DNA from: Rhodospirillaceae bacterium
Lineage (GTDB): Bacteria > Pseudomonadota > Alphaproteobacteria > Bin65
Direction of reading: 5' to 3'
Length of the DNA stretch: 64,000 nt
Assembly (NCBI GenBank): GCA_009840595.1
Contig: VXNK01000165.1
Span: 91,321-155,320 of the forward strand
The notes under the pieces were generated by a model. The model was given only the letters and a program-made list of their open reading frames with translations. It was not told where the DNA came from and made no database searches. The translations under genes were made by a program, and so were the position numbers. This document shows positions 8,526 to 16,999 of the stretch, in pieces (position 1 is the stretch's first letter; each line of letters starts with the position of its first letter).

Positions 8526-9296
8526 ATGAAGATCGCAAATGTAACCCTGAACGGCATGAATAAGTATGGGTCGAGGCTCTCCTGTTGGCTGTCGGATAGA
8601 TGTCGGGACCGGCGCAGGCGTCCGGACATCGTCACGCTCCAGAAAATCGGTTCGAAAAAGCGATTCCCGAAAGAAACTTTCTGCGACATCGGCTACGAGT
8701 GCTGGCTTCGCGACCACGAAAAACATTACCGCGGTGTCGCCGTATTGGCTCACCGCGACTTCTTGAGCCGTCCTGGCCTGCCGCCGCCGGAGGAACTGCA
8801 CTGCAAGTTGCCGGGTGCCGCCCAAAATGAAGCGCGGTTTCTCACCGTTCGCATCGGCAACGTCTTGATCTCTTCGATCTATGCCCCGGTTTGCAAACCT
8901 ACAATCGCGCCGACGGTCGATTGGCTGGACTGTCTGCGGGACCATGTCGAAAAAGAAGGCTATGCCAAGCGCGCCAGTCTCCTGTGCGGCGACTTCAACG
9001 TGCCGAAAATCGACGACAAATCGAACGGAAAGCTAAAGCGTGCGCTGAAAGAGTTGAAGGGCCTCGGGTTTTGCGATCTCTACCGCAAAGCGCATCCTTG
9101 TGTAACCGGCAATCCAGGTTGCACTTGGGGATACCGCGAGGGAGATGGAACGAAAGGCGCCAGCCGGCTCCACCTAATCCTTGCGAGCGAGAGCTTGGCT
9201 CGGCGTTGCCGGAAAATATGGTTGGATGGCAGCCCGAATCTGTGGCCCCGTCCGGACGCCCCGCCCCTCGTCGCGGAATTGGACGTCGAAGTGTGA
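8526..9296 (+). CDS. ExoIII-like endonuclease/exonuclease/phosphatase protein with altered active site
   Basis: The 256-residue protein follows the exonuclease III layout: an initial N-containing strand (VTLNG), GVAVLAH (ExoIII GVALL), YAPV, CGDFNVP, a WGYR strand (ExoIII WDYR), SRLHLILAS (ExoIII LRIDLLLAS) and a last strand PDAPPLVAEL (ExoIII SDHAPV). Several catalytic positions differ: the metal-binding Glu of LQE is Lys (LQK, residue 40), the Asp of RID is His (residue 216) and the catalytic His of SDH is Ala (residue 245). Only the GDFN Asp/Asn pair is intact. Codon and base use is less GC-rich than the flanks, suggesting transfer. It may be a binding-only or decayed enzyme. Confidence 0.65.
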   Translation: MKIANVTLNGMNKYGSRLSCWLSDRCRDRRRRPDIVTLQKIGSKKRFPKETFCDIGYECWLRDHEKHYRGVAVLAHRDFLSRPGLPPPEELHCKLPGAAQNEARFLTVRIGNVLISSIYAPVCKPTIAPTVDWLDCLRDHVEKEGYAKRASLLCGDFNVPKIDDKSNGKLKRALKELKGLGFCDLYRKAHPCVTGNPGCTWGYREGDGTKGASRLHLILASESLARRCRKIWLDGSPNLWPRPDAPPLVAELDVEV

Positions 9297-9339
9297 ACGC
9301 TGCGGCTCGGTAGACCGGCCGCGGGGCGGTCGGCGCCGG

Positions 9340-11184
9340 TCAATCCACGATGTGGTAGACCGGCGCCTTTTCCATCTCCCACGAGTCGCTCTCGCGGTCG
9401 TAGCGGGACAGCGTGAAGCAGTGCCAGTTGTCGTCGTCCAGCTTGGGATGGTCGGCGCGGTAGTAGTAGCCGGGCCAGCGGGTTTCCTCGCGGAACAGCG
9501 TGTGCTGGGTCACGCTCTCCGAGGCCAGCACCCGGTGGTGCAGTTCCCAGGCGCGCTGAAGCTGGTGCAGGTCTTCGGCGCCGATATGGTTCATGTCTTC
9601 CTTCAGCATGCCGAGCAGTTCGATGCCGCGGTCGAGCAAGGGCGTGTTGGTCGTGTAGTGGGCGCTGATGCCGCCGACATACTCGTCCATGATCTTCTCG
9701 AGGCGCTGGAGCCCGTGGATCGGCAGCAGGTAGCTCGGCGAGACCGTGCCGGCGACGATCTCGTTCCGGCCGACGGCATAATTCTCCATCGGCTGGAACA
9801 CCGTCTTTTCGAGCGCCCGGTATTCCTTCTCGTCGACCTGCGGCCCCTCGGTGCCCAGATCGTTGATGTAGTTGACCGCCGCCTTGCCGGCGATCCGCCC
9901 TTCGGTGAACGAGCCGGAGGAGAATTTGTGCGCCGTGCCGCCGATCGTGTCGCCGGCGCCGAACAGGCCGTCGACCGTCATCATCCGGTTGTAGCCCCAC
10001 TGGTATTCGTCGGGCGCATAGTCTTCCGGCCCGCTCGCCCAGGCGCCGGAACAGGTCGCGTGGGAGCCCATGACGTAGGGTTCCGAGGTCGTCAACTCCG
10101 GGTTGATGTGCTTGGGGTCGATATTCTGCGACGCCCAGACGACGGCCTGGCCGATCGTCATGCCGAGGAAATTCTCCCAGCCGACCGTTTCCTTGTGCGG
10201 GTCCTGGAAGGCTTCCTTGGTCACCATCCGGATCGGGCCGCGGCCGGCCTTGACCTCTTCGAGCAGGGCGTGGTTGCGCAGGCAGGTCGGCACGGGATGC
10301 CGGTCGACATAGTCGCCGACCAGTTGCTTGGTGTGCTCGTACCAGGTCGATTCGTATTCCTCGCCGTAGGCGTTCTGGGTGTAGGTCTTGAGGTGCAGGA
10401 AATAGGCGCCGACCGGGCCGTAGCCGTCCTTGAAGCGGGTCAGGACGATGCGGTTCTCCATCTGGGTCATCTTGGCGCCGACCAGGATCGGCAGGGCGTA
10501 GGCCGAGGCGCTGCTCCACGGCGCGTACCAAGTCCGCCCCATGCCTTCGCCGACCGCGCGCGGCTTGAAGATGTGCGAGGCGCCGCCCGCCGACACGATC
10601 ACCGCCTTGGCCTTGAAGACGTAGAAATCCCCGGTGCGCACGTTGAAGCCGACAGCGCCGGCGACCCGGTTGGGGTTCGTCTTGTCCGTCAGGAGGTGGG
10701 TGACCATGATCCGGTTGTAGACCTCGGTCGCGGCCTTGCGGGCCGCCTCCGCGACGATCGGCTTGTAGCTCTCGCCGTGGATCATGATCTGCCACTTGCC
10801 CTCCCGCAGATAGCGCCCGGTTTCCGGGTCCTTCATGATCGGGAGGCCCCATTCCTCGAACTTGTGCACCGTGCCGTCGACATGGCGGGCAATGTCGTAG
10901 CCGAGATCCTCGCGCACCAGGCCCATCAGGTCGTTGCGGGCGTAGCGGACATGGTCCTCCGGCTGGTTCTCGTCCCACTGCATGCCCATGTAGCAGTTGA
11001 TGGCGTAGAGACCCTGGGCGACCGCACCGCTGCGCTCGATGTTGGCCTTCTCGACGCACACGACCTTCAGGTCGCGGCCCCAGTAGCGGGACTCGTAGAC
11101 GGCCCCGCAGCCGGCCATGCCGCCGCCGATGACGAGAACGTCGGAATCGACGAAGACGGTTTTTCTGCGCGAGAACAGGCCCAC
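9340..11184 (-). CDS. aprA: Adenylylsulfate reductase subunit alpha
   Basis: The 614-residue flavoprotein begins with an FAD dinucleotide-binding motif (VLVIGGGMAGCGAVYE) and carries the succinate-dehydrogenase-like fold with AprA-type segments ERSGAVAQGLYAINCYMG and GRTWYAPWSSASAYA. With AprB it interconverts APS and sulfite plus AMP in the cytoplasm. Genes for dissimilatory sulfite reductase are not in the window, and the neighbourhood (aprM, sat) is that of sulfur oxidisers running the pathway in the sulfite-to-APS direction. The GTG start at 11184 shares one base with the aprB TAG stop, so the two are translationally coupled. Confidence 0.95.
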   Translation of the reverse strand: MGLFSRRKTVFVDSDVLVIGGGMAGCGAVYESRYWGRDLKVVCVEKANIERSGAVAQGLYAINCYMGMQWDENQPEDHVRYARNDLMGLVREDLGYDIARHVDGTVHKFEEWGLPIMKDPETGRYLREGKWQIMIHGESYKPIVAEAARKAATEVYNRIMVTHLLTDKTNPNRVAGAVGFNVRTGDFYVFKAKAVIVSAGGASHIFKPRAVGEGMGRTWYAPWSSASAYALPILVGAKMTQMENRIVLTRFKDGYGPVGAYFLHLKTYTQNAYGEEYESTWYEHTKQLVGDYVDRHPVPTCLRNHALLEEVKAGRGPIRMVTKEAFQDPHKETVGWENFLGMTIGQAVVWASQNIDPKHINPELTTSEPYVMGSHATCSGAWASGPEDYAPDEYQWGYNRMMTVDGLFGAGDTIGGTAHKFSSGSFTEGRIAGKAAVNYINDLGTEGPQVDEKEYRALEKTVFQPMENYAVGRNEIVAGTVSPSYLLPIHGLQRLEKIMDEYVGGISAHYTTNTPLLDRGIELLGMLKEDMNHIGAEDLHQLQRAWELHHRVLASESVTQHTLFREETRWPGYYYRADHPKLDDDNWHCFTLSRYDRESDSWEMEKAPVYHIVD

Positions 11185-11648
11185 TAGACTACTCCCTGCT
11201 TGAGCTGATCCGGCGCGAGCGCGGGCAGCCCTCCCTCGATGTTCAGGGCATCCGGCTCGTGCGCCAGTTCCTGGTTCCGGTATTCGTCGGCGCTAGGCGC
11301 GGTATAGTCGGCGGGACCCTGGATCGTGCCCCATTTGGTCGTCCGGATCGGCGAGACGAAATCCTTCTCGTTGCCGTCGCGGAATTTGATCTTCCAGGAA
11401 ATCGTGCCCTTCGCTTCTTCGCGCAGCGCCCGGACGCTGTGGCCGAGCGGCGCGAAATCGGCATAGCCGCGGCAGTCGATCGCATTCTGCGGGCAGGCCT
11501 TCACGCAGGAATAGCATTCCCAGCACATGTTGGGCTCGATGTTGTAGGCCCGCCGGTAGGTCGTATCGATGTGCATGATGTCGGACGGGCAGATATCGAC
11601 GCAGTGCCCGCAGCCGTCGCAGCTTGTCATGTAGACGAAAGTCGGCAT
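11184..11648 (-). CDS. aprB: Adenylylsulfate reductase subunit beta, iron-sulfur protein
   Basis: The 154-residue ferredoxin-like protein carries two [4Fe-4S] motifs, CDGCGHCVDICPSD (from residue 10) and CWECYSCVKACPQNAIDC, followed by the C-terminal tail that wraps around AprA. It passes electrons between the AprA flavin and the membrane. Size and motif spacing agree with AprB proteins. It starts with ATG at 11648, lies 43 bp after aprM and overlaps aprA by one base, so the three genes form an aprM-aprB-aprA operon. Confidence 0.95.
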   Translation of the reverse strand: MPTFVYMTSCDGCGHCVDICPSDIMHIDTTYRRAYNIEPNMCWECYSCVKACPQNAIDCRGYADFAPLGHSVRALREEAKGTISWKIKFRDGNEKDFVSPIRTTKWGTIQGPADYTAPSADEYRNQELAHEPDALNIEGGLPALAPDQLKQGVV

Positions 11649-11691
11649 GGGTTTCGCTTTCTCCTTGGGTGCAGCGCGCTGACGGACGGCG

Positions 11692-12477
11692 TCAATAGTG
11701 GTTGGACTGACGCGGGACGCTGCCCAGCGTTTCCGGCAGGTCGGCCGGCGCCGGCAGGTTGCGGCGGGTTCCGTTCGCTTCGTTGACGCGCTTCTGGAGC
11801 GCCGCGGCCGGCTTGAAGAACATGTGCGAGAATTTCGACCAGGGGATCGAGCCGAACAGCACCGTCGTCGCGATCAGGTAGAGCGCCAGGAACAGGTCGG
11901 CCCAGAAACCGCCGCTCGGCTGCACGAAGAACCAGACCAGGCCGAGGGTCGTACTGGCGAGCAGGGACAGGATGAACAGGTCGGCCCGGATGATCCGGAA
12001 CGGCGAATGGCCCTCCGCCGAAACGTCGGCCCGGATGAAGAACCAGAACCAGTAGCCGCCGACGCAGACCATCGCCGCGCCGATCGCCCACAGCACCGGC
12101 AGGAATTCCGGCGTCGCCGCCGCCTTCGTCGGATAGCCGAACACCATGACGACCGTCGTGACGACGTAAAGCAGGAAGCCGTACATGGTGAGCAGGTGGG
12201 CGGCGCGCCGCCGCGCGTTGCAGAACTCGGACGAGGTCAGCACCTCCGATGCCGCGGTCCGGGCGGCGAGCGACACCACCGTCCCGCCGCCGACCGTGCC
12301 CGTCCCCCGTTCCTGGGCGCTGCGCCAGTCGCGGAAGAAATAGCGCGCGCTCTGCTTGTGCAGGATGTCGAACAGCGTGCCGCCGGCAACGAACAGGACC
12401 ATCACGATCACATACACCTGCATGACGATCGGCGACACGCTTTCCCCGAGAATGGCGAATGAATTTTCGATGGCCAT
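11692..12477 (-). CDS. aprM: AprM-type membrane anchor for APS reductase
   Basis: ATG at 12477 after an AGGGGGG site gives 261 residues; the ORF track start adds an unlikely 21-residue lead. There are about five to six hydrophobic segments, for example IVMQVYVIVMVLFVAGGTLFDI and LLTMYGFLLYVVTTVVMVFG, and several membrane histidines (Ala-His in RRAAHLLTMY, SHMFF) that could hold heme, as in NarI/QmoC-like subunits. AprM proteins are found next to aprBA in sulfur-oxidising bacteria and in SAR11, where they are thought to link APS reductase to the quinone pool in place of the Qmo complex. Assignment rests on topology plus gene order. Confidence 0.82.
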   Translation of the reverse strand: MAIENSFAILGESVSPIVMQVYVIVMVLFVAGGTLFDILHKQSARYFFRDWRSAQERGTGTVGGGTVVSLAARTAASEVLTSSEFCNARRRAAHLLTMYGFLLYVVTTVVMVFGYPTKAAATPEFLPVLWAIGAAMVCVGGYWFWFFIRADVSAEGHSPFRIIRADLFILSLLASTTLGLVWFFVQPSGGFWADLFLALYLIATTVLFGSIPWSKFSHMFFKPAAALQKRVNEANGTRRNLPAPADLPETLGSVPRQSNHY

Positions 12478-12549
12478 CAAGCCCCCCTTGCGCGGCCCTG
12501 CCGGTTGGAGACGGGCGCGATTCGGCATCTTTCCCGGCAAGGACGCGGC

Positions 12550-12577
12550 ATCATATTCAAACTTTCGAATTTAACAA
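12550..12577 (-). promoter_or_regulatory. aprM promoter with ATTC-N8-GAAT (SqrR/BigR-type) operator in its spacer
   Basis: On the minus strand TTGTTA (12577-12572) and TATGAT (12555-12550) are separated by 16 bp and form a good sigma-70-like promoter 70 bp upstream of aprM. The spacer contains ATTCAAACTTTCGAAT (12555-12570), which is exactly ATTC-N8-GAAT, the consensus described for the persulfide-sensing ArsR-family repressors SqrR and BigR of alphaproteobacteria. A repressor bound here would block RNA polymerase. The regulator gene itself is not in the window. Confidence 0.6.
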
Positions 12578-12726
12578 GTCCGGCTGGGATTGCCGACCGC
12601 CTTCGGGGCTCCGGTATGCCACATATCGGTTGAAGGCAATGCCTTTTTCCGCGAAATGAAGCCGCGCCGAAAGGCCCTGAACCGTCGCTGGCAATCCGCA
12701 CCGGCCGCAATTCCGGAGGCAACCGC

Positions 12727-13920
12727 ATGTCGAACCCGATTCCGCCGCATGGCGCAACCCGATTGAAGCCGCTCTTCGTGGAAGATGCGGACGAGCGCCG
12801 GGCGCTGTTGCGGGAGGCCGAAACCCTGCCCGCCGTTACGGTCGCATCGGCAGCAGCGAGCAACGCCGTCATGCTGGGCGGCGGCTATTTCACGCCGCTC
12901 GACGGCTTCATGGACAAGGCCGACGCGCTCTCGGTCGGCCGGTCGATGCACACCGCCGGCGGCCTGTTCTGGCCGACGCCGGTGCTCAACCTGGTTCATG
13001 ACGCCGGCGCCGCGGAGGCGGGCGCGCGGATCGCGCTCAGGGATCCCAACGTCGATGGCGCGCCGGTCCTCGCCATTCAGGAGGTGACGGGCGTCGAGAC
13101 CTTTTCCGAGGCGGAGCTCGACGGACTGACGGCGCAGGTCTACGGCACGACCGATCCGGCGCATCCCGGCGTCGCCGATTTCCGGGCCCAGGGCCGGGTC
13201 GCGCTGGCCGGGCCGGTCCGGGTGCTGAATTTCAGCTATTTCGAAACGGACTTCCCCGAGACCTTCCGCACCGCGGTGTCGATCCGGCAGGAGATCGCCG
13301 AGCGCGGCTGGCGCCGGGTCGTCGCCTTCCAGACCCGCAACCCGATGCACCGCGCCCACGAGGAGCTGTGCCGCATGGCGATGGAGCGGCTGGAGGCGGA
13401 CGGCGTCGTCATCCACATGCTGCTCGGCAAGCTCAAGCCCGGCGACATTCCCGCGCCGGTGCGCGACGCCACCATCCGCAAGATGGTCGAACTCTATTTC
13501 CCGCCGAACTCGGCGATGATCACCGGCTACGGCTTCGACATGCTCTACGCCGGCCCGCGGGAAGCCGTCCTGCACGCCATCTTCCGCCAGAACATGGGGG
13601 CGTCGCACTTCATCGTCGGGCGCGACCATGCCGGGGTCGGCGACTATTACGAGCCCTTCGAGGCCCAGGAAATCTTTGACGAAATCCCCGGCGATGCACT
13701 GCGAATCGAGTTGTTCAAGGCCGACCACACCGCCTGGTCGAAGAAGCTGAACAAGGTGGTGATGATGCGCGAGGCGCCGGGCCACACGAAGGAGGATTTC
13801 GTCCTGCTCTCCGGCACCGCGGTGCGCGAGATGCTCGGCAAGGGCATCGCCCCGCCGCCGGAATTCTCCCGCCCGGAGGTCGCGCAAATCCTGATCGACC
13901 ACTATCGCGGGCGGGACTGA
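12727..13920 (+). CDS. sat: Sulfate adenylyltransferase (ATP sulfurylase), dissimilatory type
   Basis: The 397-residue homo-oligomeric type ATP sulfurylase shows QTRNPMHRAHEELC (the QxRNPxHxxH ATP/sulfate-binding motif), GRDHAGVGDYY and the downstream PUA-type N-terminal region with GGGYFTPLDGFMD. It makes ATP and sulfate from APS plus pyrophosphate in sulfur oxidisers, or the reverse. A GGAGG site precedes ATG at 12727. Divergent orientation from aprM-aprB-aprA, with a 249-bp shared control region, suggests co-regulation and a sulfite to APS to sulfate route with substrate-level ATP formation. Confidence 0.95.
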   Translation: MSNPIPPHGATRLKPLFVEDADERRALLREAETLPAVTVASAAASNAVMLGGGYFTPLDGFMDKADALSVGRSMHTAGGLFWPTPVLNLVHDAGAAEAGARIALRDPNVDGAPVLAIQEVTGVETFSEAELDGLTAQVYGTTDPAHPGVADFRAQGRVALAGPVRVLNFSYFETDFPETFRTAVSIRQEIAERGWRRVVAFQTRNPMHRAHEELCRMAMERLEADGVVIHMLLGKLKPGDIPAPVRDATIRKMVELYFPPNSAMITGYGFDMLYAGPREAVLHAIFRQNMGASHFIVGRDHAGVGDYYEPFEAQEIFDEIPGDALRIELFKADHTAWSKKLNKVVMMREAPGHTKEDFVLLSGTAVREMLGKGIAPPPEFSRPEVAQILIDHYRGRD

Positions 13921-13951
13921 ACGGCCGGCCGGCGGCTGGCCCGTCTGCCGG

Positions 13952-14758
13952 TCAATCGGCGCGGCCGGCGCGGCCTCGGACGGGGATGAGCAGGCTCAGG
14001 GCGAAAATCGCGCTGGCGACGAGCACGATGGCCGGGCCGGCAGGAATATCCCATTCCAGCGATCCGAACAGGCCGGCGACAATGGAGGCAATTCCGATCG
14101 CCGTGGACGCCACGGCCATCTGCTCGGGCGTCGTCGCCATGCGCCGCGCGGCGGCGGCCGGAACGATCACGAGCGCCACCACGAGCAGCATGCCGACGAT
14201 TTTCATGCCCACGGCGATCACCGCCGCGAGCAGGAACAGCAGCAGGAGACGCACCCGTTCCACCGGCACGCCTTCCACGGCCGCGAGATCTCTGTTCACG
14301 GTAATGGAAAGGAGGTTGCGCCATTGCCAGGCCAGGGCGGCGATGACGATCGCGGCCGTTGCAAAGATCAGCCACAGGTCGAAGATGCCGACGGCGAGAA
14401 TGTCGCCGAACAGGTAGCCGATCAGATCGACCCGCAACCGTTCCATGAAGGCGACGACGACGAGCCCCGCCGCAAACACGGCATGGGCCAGCACGCCGAG
14501 CAGGGCATCGACGGAAATGTAGCGCTGGCGCTCGAGCAGAACCAGGCAGAGCGCCAGCAGCAGGCAAATCGCGAAGACCGCCAGGATCGGTGCGATATCG
14601 AGCAGGAAACCGAGCGCGACTCCCAGCAGCACGGCATGGGCGAGCGCGGTGCCGAAATAGGCCAGGTTCCGCCACACCACGAAGCAGCCGACCGGGCCGG
14701 CGGCGAATGCCGCGCCGATGCCGCCGGCGAGAGCGCGCAGGAAGAAATCCTCTATCAC
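13952..14758 (-). CDS. znuB: Zinc/manganese ABC transporter permease (ZnuB-like)
   Basis: The start is GTG at 14758, whose GTGA overlaps the znuC stop by four bases; this gives 268 residues instead of the 329 of the ORF track. The protein has about eight membrane segments and the ABC-3 (metal) permease stretch DILAVGIFDLWLI followed by MKIVGMLLVVALVIVPAAAAR. It forms the inner-membrane channel for a periplasmic metal-binding protein. ZnuA and a Zur regulator are not in the window, so zinc is favoured over manganese only by the histidine-rich tail of the partner ATPase. Confidence 0.85.
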   Translation of the reverse strand: MIEDFFLRALAGGIGAAFAAGPVGCFVVWRNLAYFGTALAHAVLLGVALGFLLDIAPILAVFAICLLLALCLVLLERQRYISVDALLGVLAHAVFAAGLVVVAFMERLRVDLIGYLFGDILAVGIFDLWLIFATAAIVIAALAWQWRNLLSITVNRDLAAVEGVPVERVRLLLLFLLAAVIAVGMKIVGMLLVVALVIVPAAAARRMATTPEQMAVASTAIGIASIVAGLFGSLEWDIPAGPAIVLVASAIFALSLLIPVRGRAGRAD

Positions 14759-15570
14759 GGGTGCCGGCCGGCGCGACGAACGTCCTGCGCTGCGCCGGAA
14801 TCGGCAGGCACCGGCTCGCCGAGCGCGTCGTGGCGGTGATCGTGCATATGCTGATAGACGGCGAGCGTGTCGGACAGTTGCGGGCCGAACAGCGAGATGA
14901 ATTCCGGGTGCCGGACGACGGACTGCGGCCGGCCGCTGCAACAGACATGCCGGTTAAGGCACACGACGGTGTCCGTCGCCGCCATGACAAGGTGCAGATC
15001 GTGCGAGACCAGGATCACCGCGCACCCGTAGCGGTCGCGGATCGAGGCAATCAGATTGTAGAGGTCGCCCTGGCTGGTGACGTCGACTCCCGCCAGCGGT
15101 TCATCGAGCACCAGCAGGCCGGGCTCGCGCAGCAGCGCCCGTGCGAGCAGCACGCGCTGCAGTTCGCCCCCCGAAATTTCCGCCAGCGGGAAATCGACGA
15201 TCGAATCGGCGCCGACCTCGTCGAGCACAGTCGCGAGTTTTGCCGGCGGCGCCGGCGCGCCGAGGGTCAGGAAACGCCGCACCGTCATGGGCAGGATCTG
15301 ATCGCGGTGCAGGTGCTGGGGCGAATAGCCGATGCGCAGGCCGGGCGCGCGCCTGACTTCGCCGGAATCCGGCTTGACGATGCCCAGAATGACGCGGATC
15401 AGCGTCGATTTGCCGGCGCCGTTGAGGCCGATGAGGGTCATGATCTCTCCGGCGCGAACGACGATGTCCACATTGTCGAGAACGTTCAGCCGGCCGAAGC
15501 GAACGCATACCCCCCGCGCCTCGACCAGAGGCGGCGTCCGTGCGGACTCGCTCGAAGACGGCGGGGACAT
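14755..15570 (-). CDS. znuC: Zinc/manganese ABC transporter ATP-binding protein (ZnuC-like)
   Basis: ATG at 15570 gives 271 residues; the ORF track extends upstream without domain support. Walker A is GLNGAGKSTL, the ABC signature is ISGGELQRVLLARALL, Walker B is LLVLDEPLAGVD and the switch histidine lies in LVSHDLH. The end contains a histidine-rich stretch (YQHMHDHRHD), common in zinc-uptake ATPases. It energises import through the downstream permease, with which it overlaps by four bases. Confidence 0.88.
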   Translation of the reverse strand: MSPPSSSESARTPPLVEARGVCVRFGRLNVLDNVDIVVRAGEIMTLIGLNGAGKSTLIRVILGIVKPDSGEVRRAPGLRIGYSPQHLHRDQILPMTVRRFLTLGAPAPPAKLATVLDEVGADSIVDFPLAEISGGELQRVLLARALLREPGLLVLDEPLAGVDVTSQGDLYNLIASIRDRYGCAVILVSHDLHLVMAATDTVVCLNRHVCCSGRPQSVVRHPEFISLFGPQLSDTLAVYQHMHDHRHDALGEPVPADSGAAQDVRRAGRHP

Positions 15571-15710
15571 GGCGAAGCGATACAGGCTCGCCCTATTCGA
15601 AGCAAGGACGGGCGATTCCACCGGAGCGGTTCGCTCCGTCGGGATGGCGAGCCGGGGCGGAGTGCCGCTACACGCGGCGGCGGACGGTATTCGCGGGCCG
15701 CCCTGCCGGG

Positions 15711-16076
15711 TTAAAACTCGGTGTATTTCGCGGCGCGGCCCCGGACCCTGTCGGCGGGGTATTTGGCGTCGTTGGCCCCGATCTTGTCGGCCGCGGCCGA
15801 GGGCAGGTCGATGCCGGTGCGCTCGGCGATCAGCAGCAGGTAGATGAAAACGTCGGCGCATTCCTCGGCGAGCCGGCGGCGCATGTCGGCGCCCTCGGCT
15901 TCCCGATCGAAGTCCCCGGCGGATTTCCACTGGGTCAATTCGAGGAGTTCGGCGGCTTCGAGGTTGAGGGAGACGATCAGGTCCTTCAGCGAATGGAACT
16001 GGCGCCAGTTGCGCGCATCCCGGAAAGCGATGAGCCGCCGGGTCAGTTCTTCGAGCGTTGGCGTTTCGCCGGCCAT
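15711..16076 (-). CDS. MazG-like nucleotide pyrophosphohydrolase
   Basis: ATG at 16076 gives a 121-residue, all-alpha NTP pyrophosphatase of the RS21-C6/MazG-like group (dCTPase type). The metal-binding helices carry EAAELLEL and EECADVFIYLL, the EExxE...ExxD pattern, and a KYP motif near the end that is typical of this subgroup. It removes pyrophosphate from non-canonical or excess dNTPs in the cytoplasm (house-cleaning). It stands alone, 140 bp downstream of znuC on the same strand and divergent from the phosphodiesterase. Confidence 0.82.
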   Translation of the reverse strand: MAGETPTLEELTRRLIAFRDARNWRQFHSLKDLIVSLNLEAAELLELTQWKSAGDFDREAEGADMRRRLAEECADVFIYLLLIAERTGIDLPSAAADKIGANDAKYPADRVRGRAAKYTEF

Positions 16077-16220
16077 GATCCCTCGCTCCCTTCGCGCCGC
16101 AGCGATCTGACGCACTGCCGCGCCGCCGCCGGTACTGCTAGCCCATCGGCCGCCGGCCACCCCTCCGACCTGGCGCCGGCCACCGCTTACGAACCAACAC
16201 GGGCCGACCCGACGCAGGCC

Positions 16221-16943
16221 ATGCGGATCGTCCACCTTTCCGACACCCACCTCGCCGCGGACCGGCCGGACCGGGCGGCCGCCCTCGAAGCCTGCGTCGA
16301 CCATATCGAGCGGCTGCGCCCCGACGCCGTCGTCCATACCGGCGACATCGCGCACAACGGGCGCGCGGAGGAATACCGGACGGCGCGAACGCTGCTCGAC
16401 AGGCTGTCGATGCCGTATTTCGTGCTGCCCGGCAACCGGGACGACCGGCGCAATCTGGCCCGGGCTTTCGCCGACGGGCGCCATATCCGGCCGGACATGC
16501 CCTTCGTGCAATATGCGGTCGAGGATTTTCCGGCGCGGCTGATCGTCGTCGATTCGGTCAACGCCGGCATGAGCAAGGGCCGGCTGTGCGCCGAACGGCT
16601 GGACGGTATCCGGCGGATGCTGGCGGCAGACCCGTCGCGGCCGGCCTGCCTGTTCCTCCACCATCCGCCCTTCGAGGTCGCCGTCGGCCCCTATCCGCGC
16701 CATTTCGATCCCTGGACGGATGCCGGCGCATTGAGCGCCGAATTGCAGCGCCACGATCATGTCGCCGGCATCTTCTGCGGCCACGTCCACCGGGCCTTCG
16801 AAACGACCCTGGGCGGGGTCTCGGCGAACGTCGTTTCCTGCCTCGCCGACGATCTGCGCTGGGACCGGCCCGATACTGCGCAGCGGGGCCTGCCGGTGAT
16901 CGGCGTCCATACGCTCTCCCCGGACGTGCCCGCGGCGGCGTAG
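16221..16943 (+). CDS. Metallophosphoesterase, CpdA-like cyclic-nucleotide phosphodiesterase
   Basis: The start is ATG at 16221, directly before the first motif, giving 240 residues. All calcineurin-type motifs are present in order: DTH in HLSDTHLA, GDIAHNG, GNRDD (usually GNHD, here Asn-Arg-Asp), LHHPP and GHVHRAFE. This set resembles class III cAMP phosphodiesterases (CpdA/Rv0805) that bind Fe/Mn dimetal centres. The Arg in place of the catalytic His of GNHD occurs in several CpdA relatives. Substrate cAMP is plausible but not proven by sequence. Confidence 0.8.
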   Translation: MRIVHLSDTHLAADRPDRAAALEACVDHIERLRPDAVVHTGDIAHNGRAEEYRTARTLLDRLSMPYFVLPGNRDDRRNLARAFADGRHIRPDMPFVQYAVEDFPARLIVVDSVNAGMSKGRLCAERLDGIRRMLAADPSRPACLFLHHPPFEVAVGPYPRHFDPWTDAGALSAELQRHDHVAGIFCGHVHRAFETTLGGVSANVVSCLADDLRWDRPDTAQRGLPVIGVHTLSPDVPAAA

Positions 16944-16999
16944 AGGCGGTACCGGAAACAGACGCAATCCCGGACCCAGGTGCGGGCGGCGGGCCGGCC

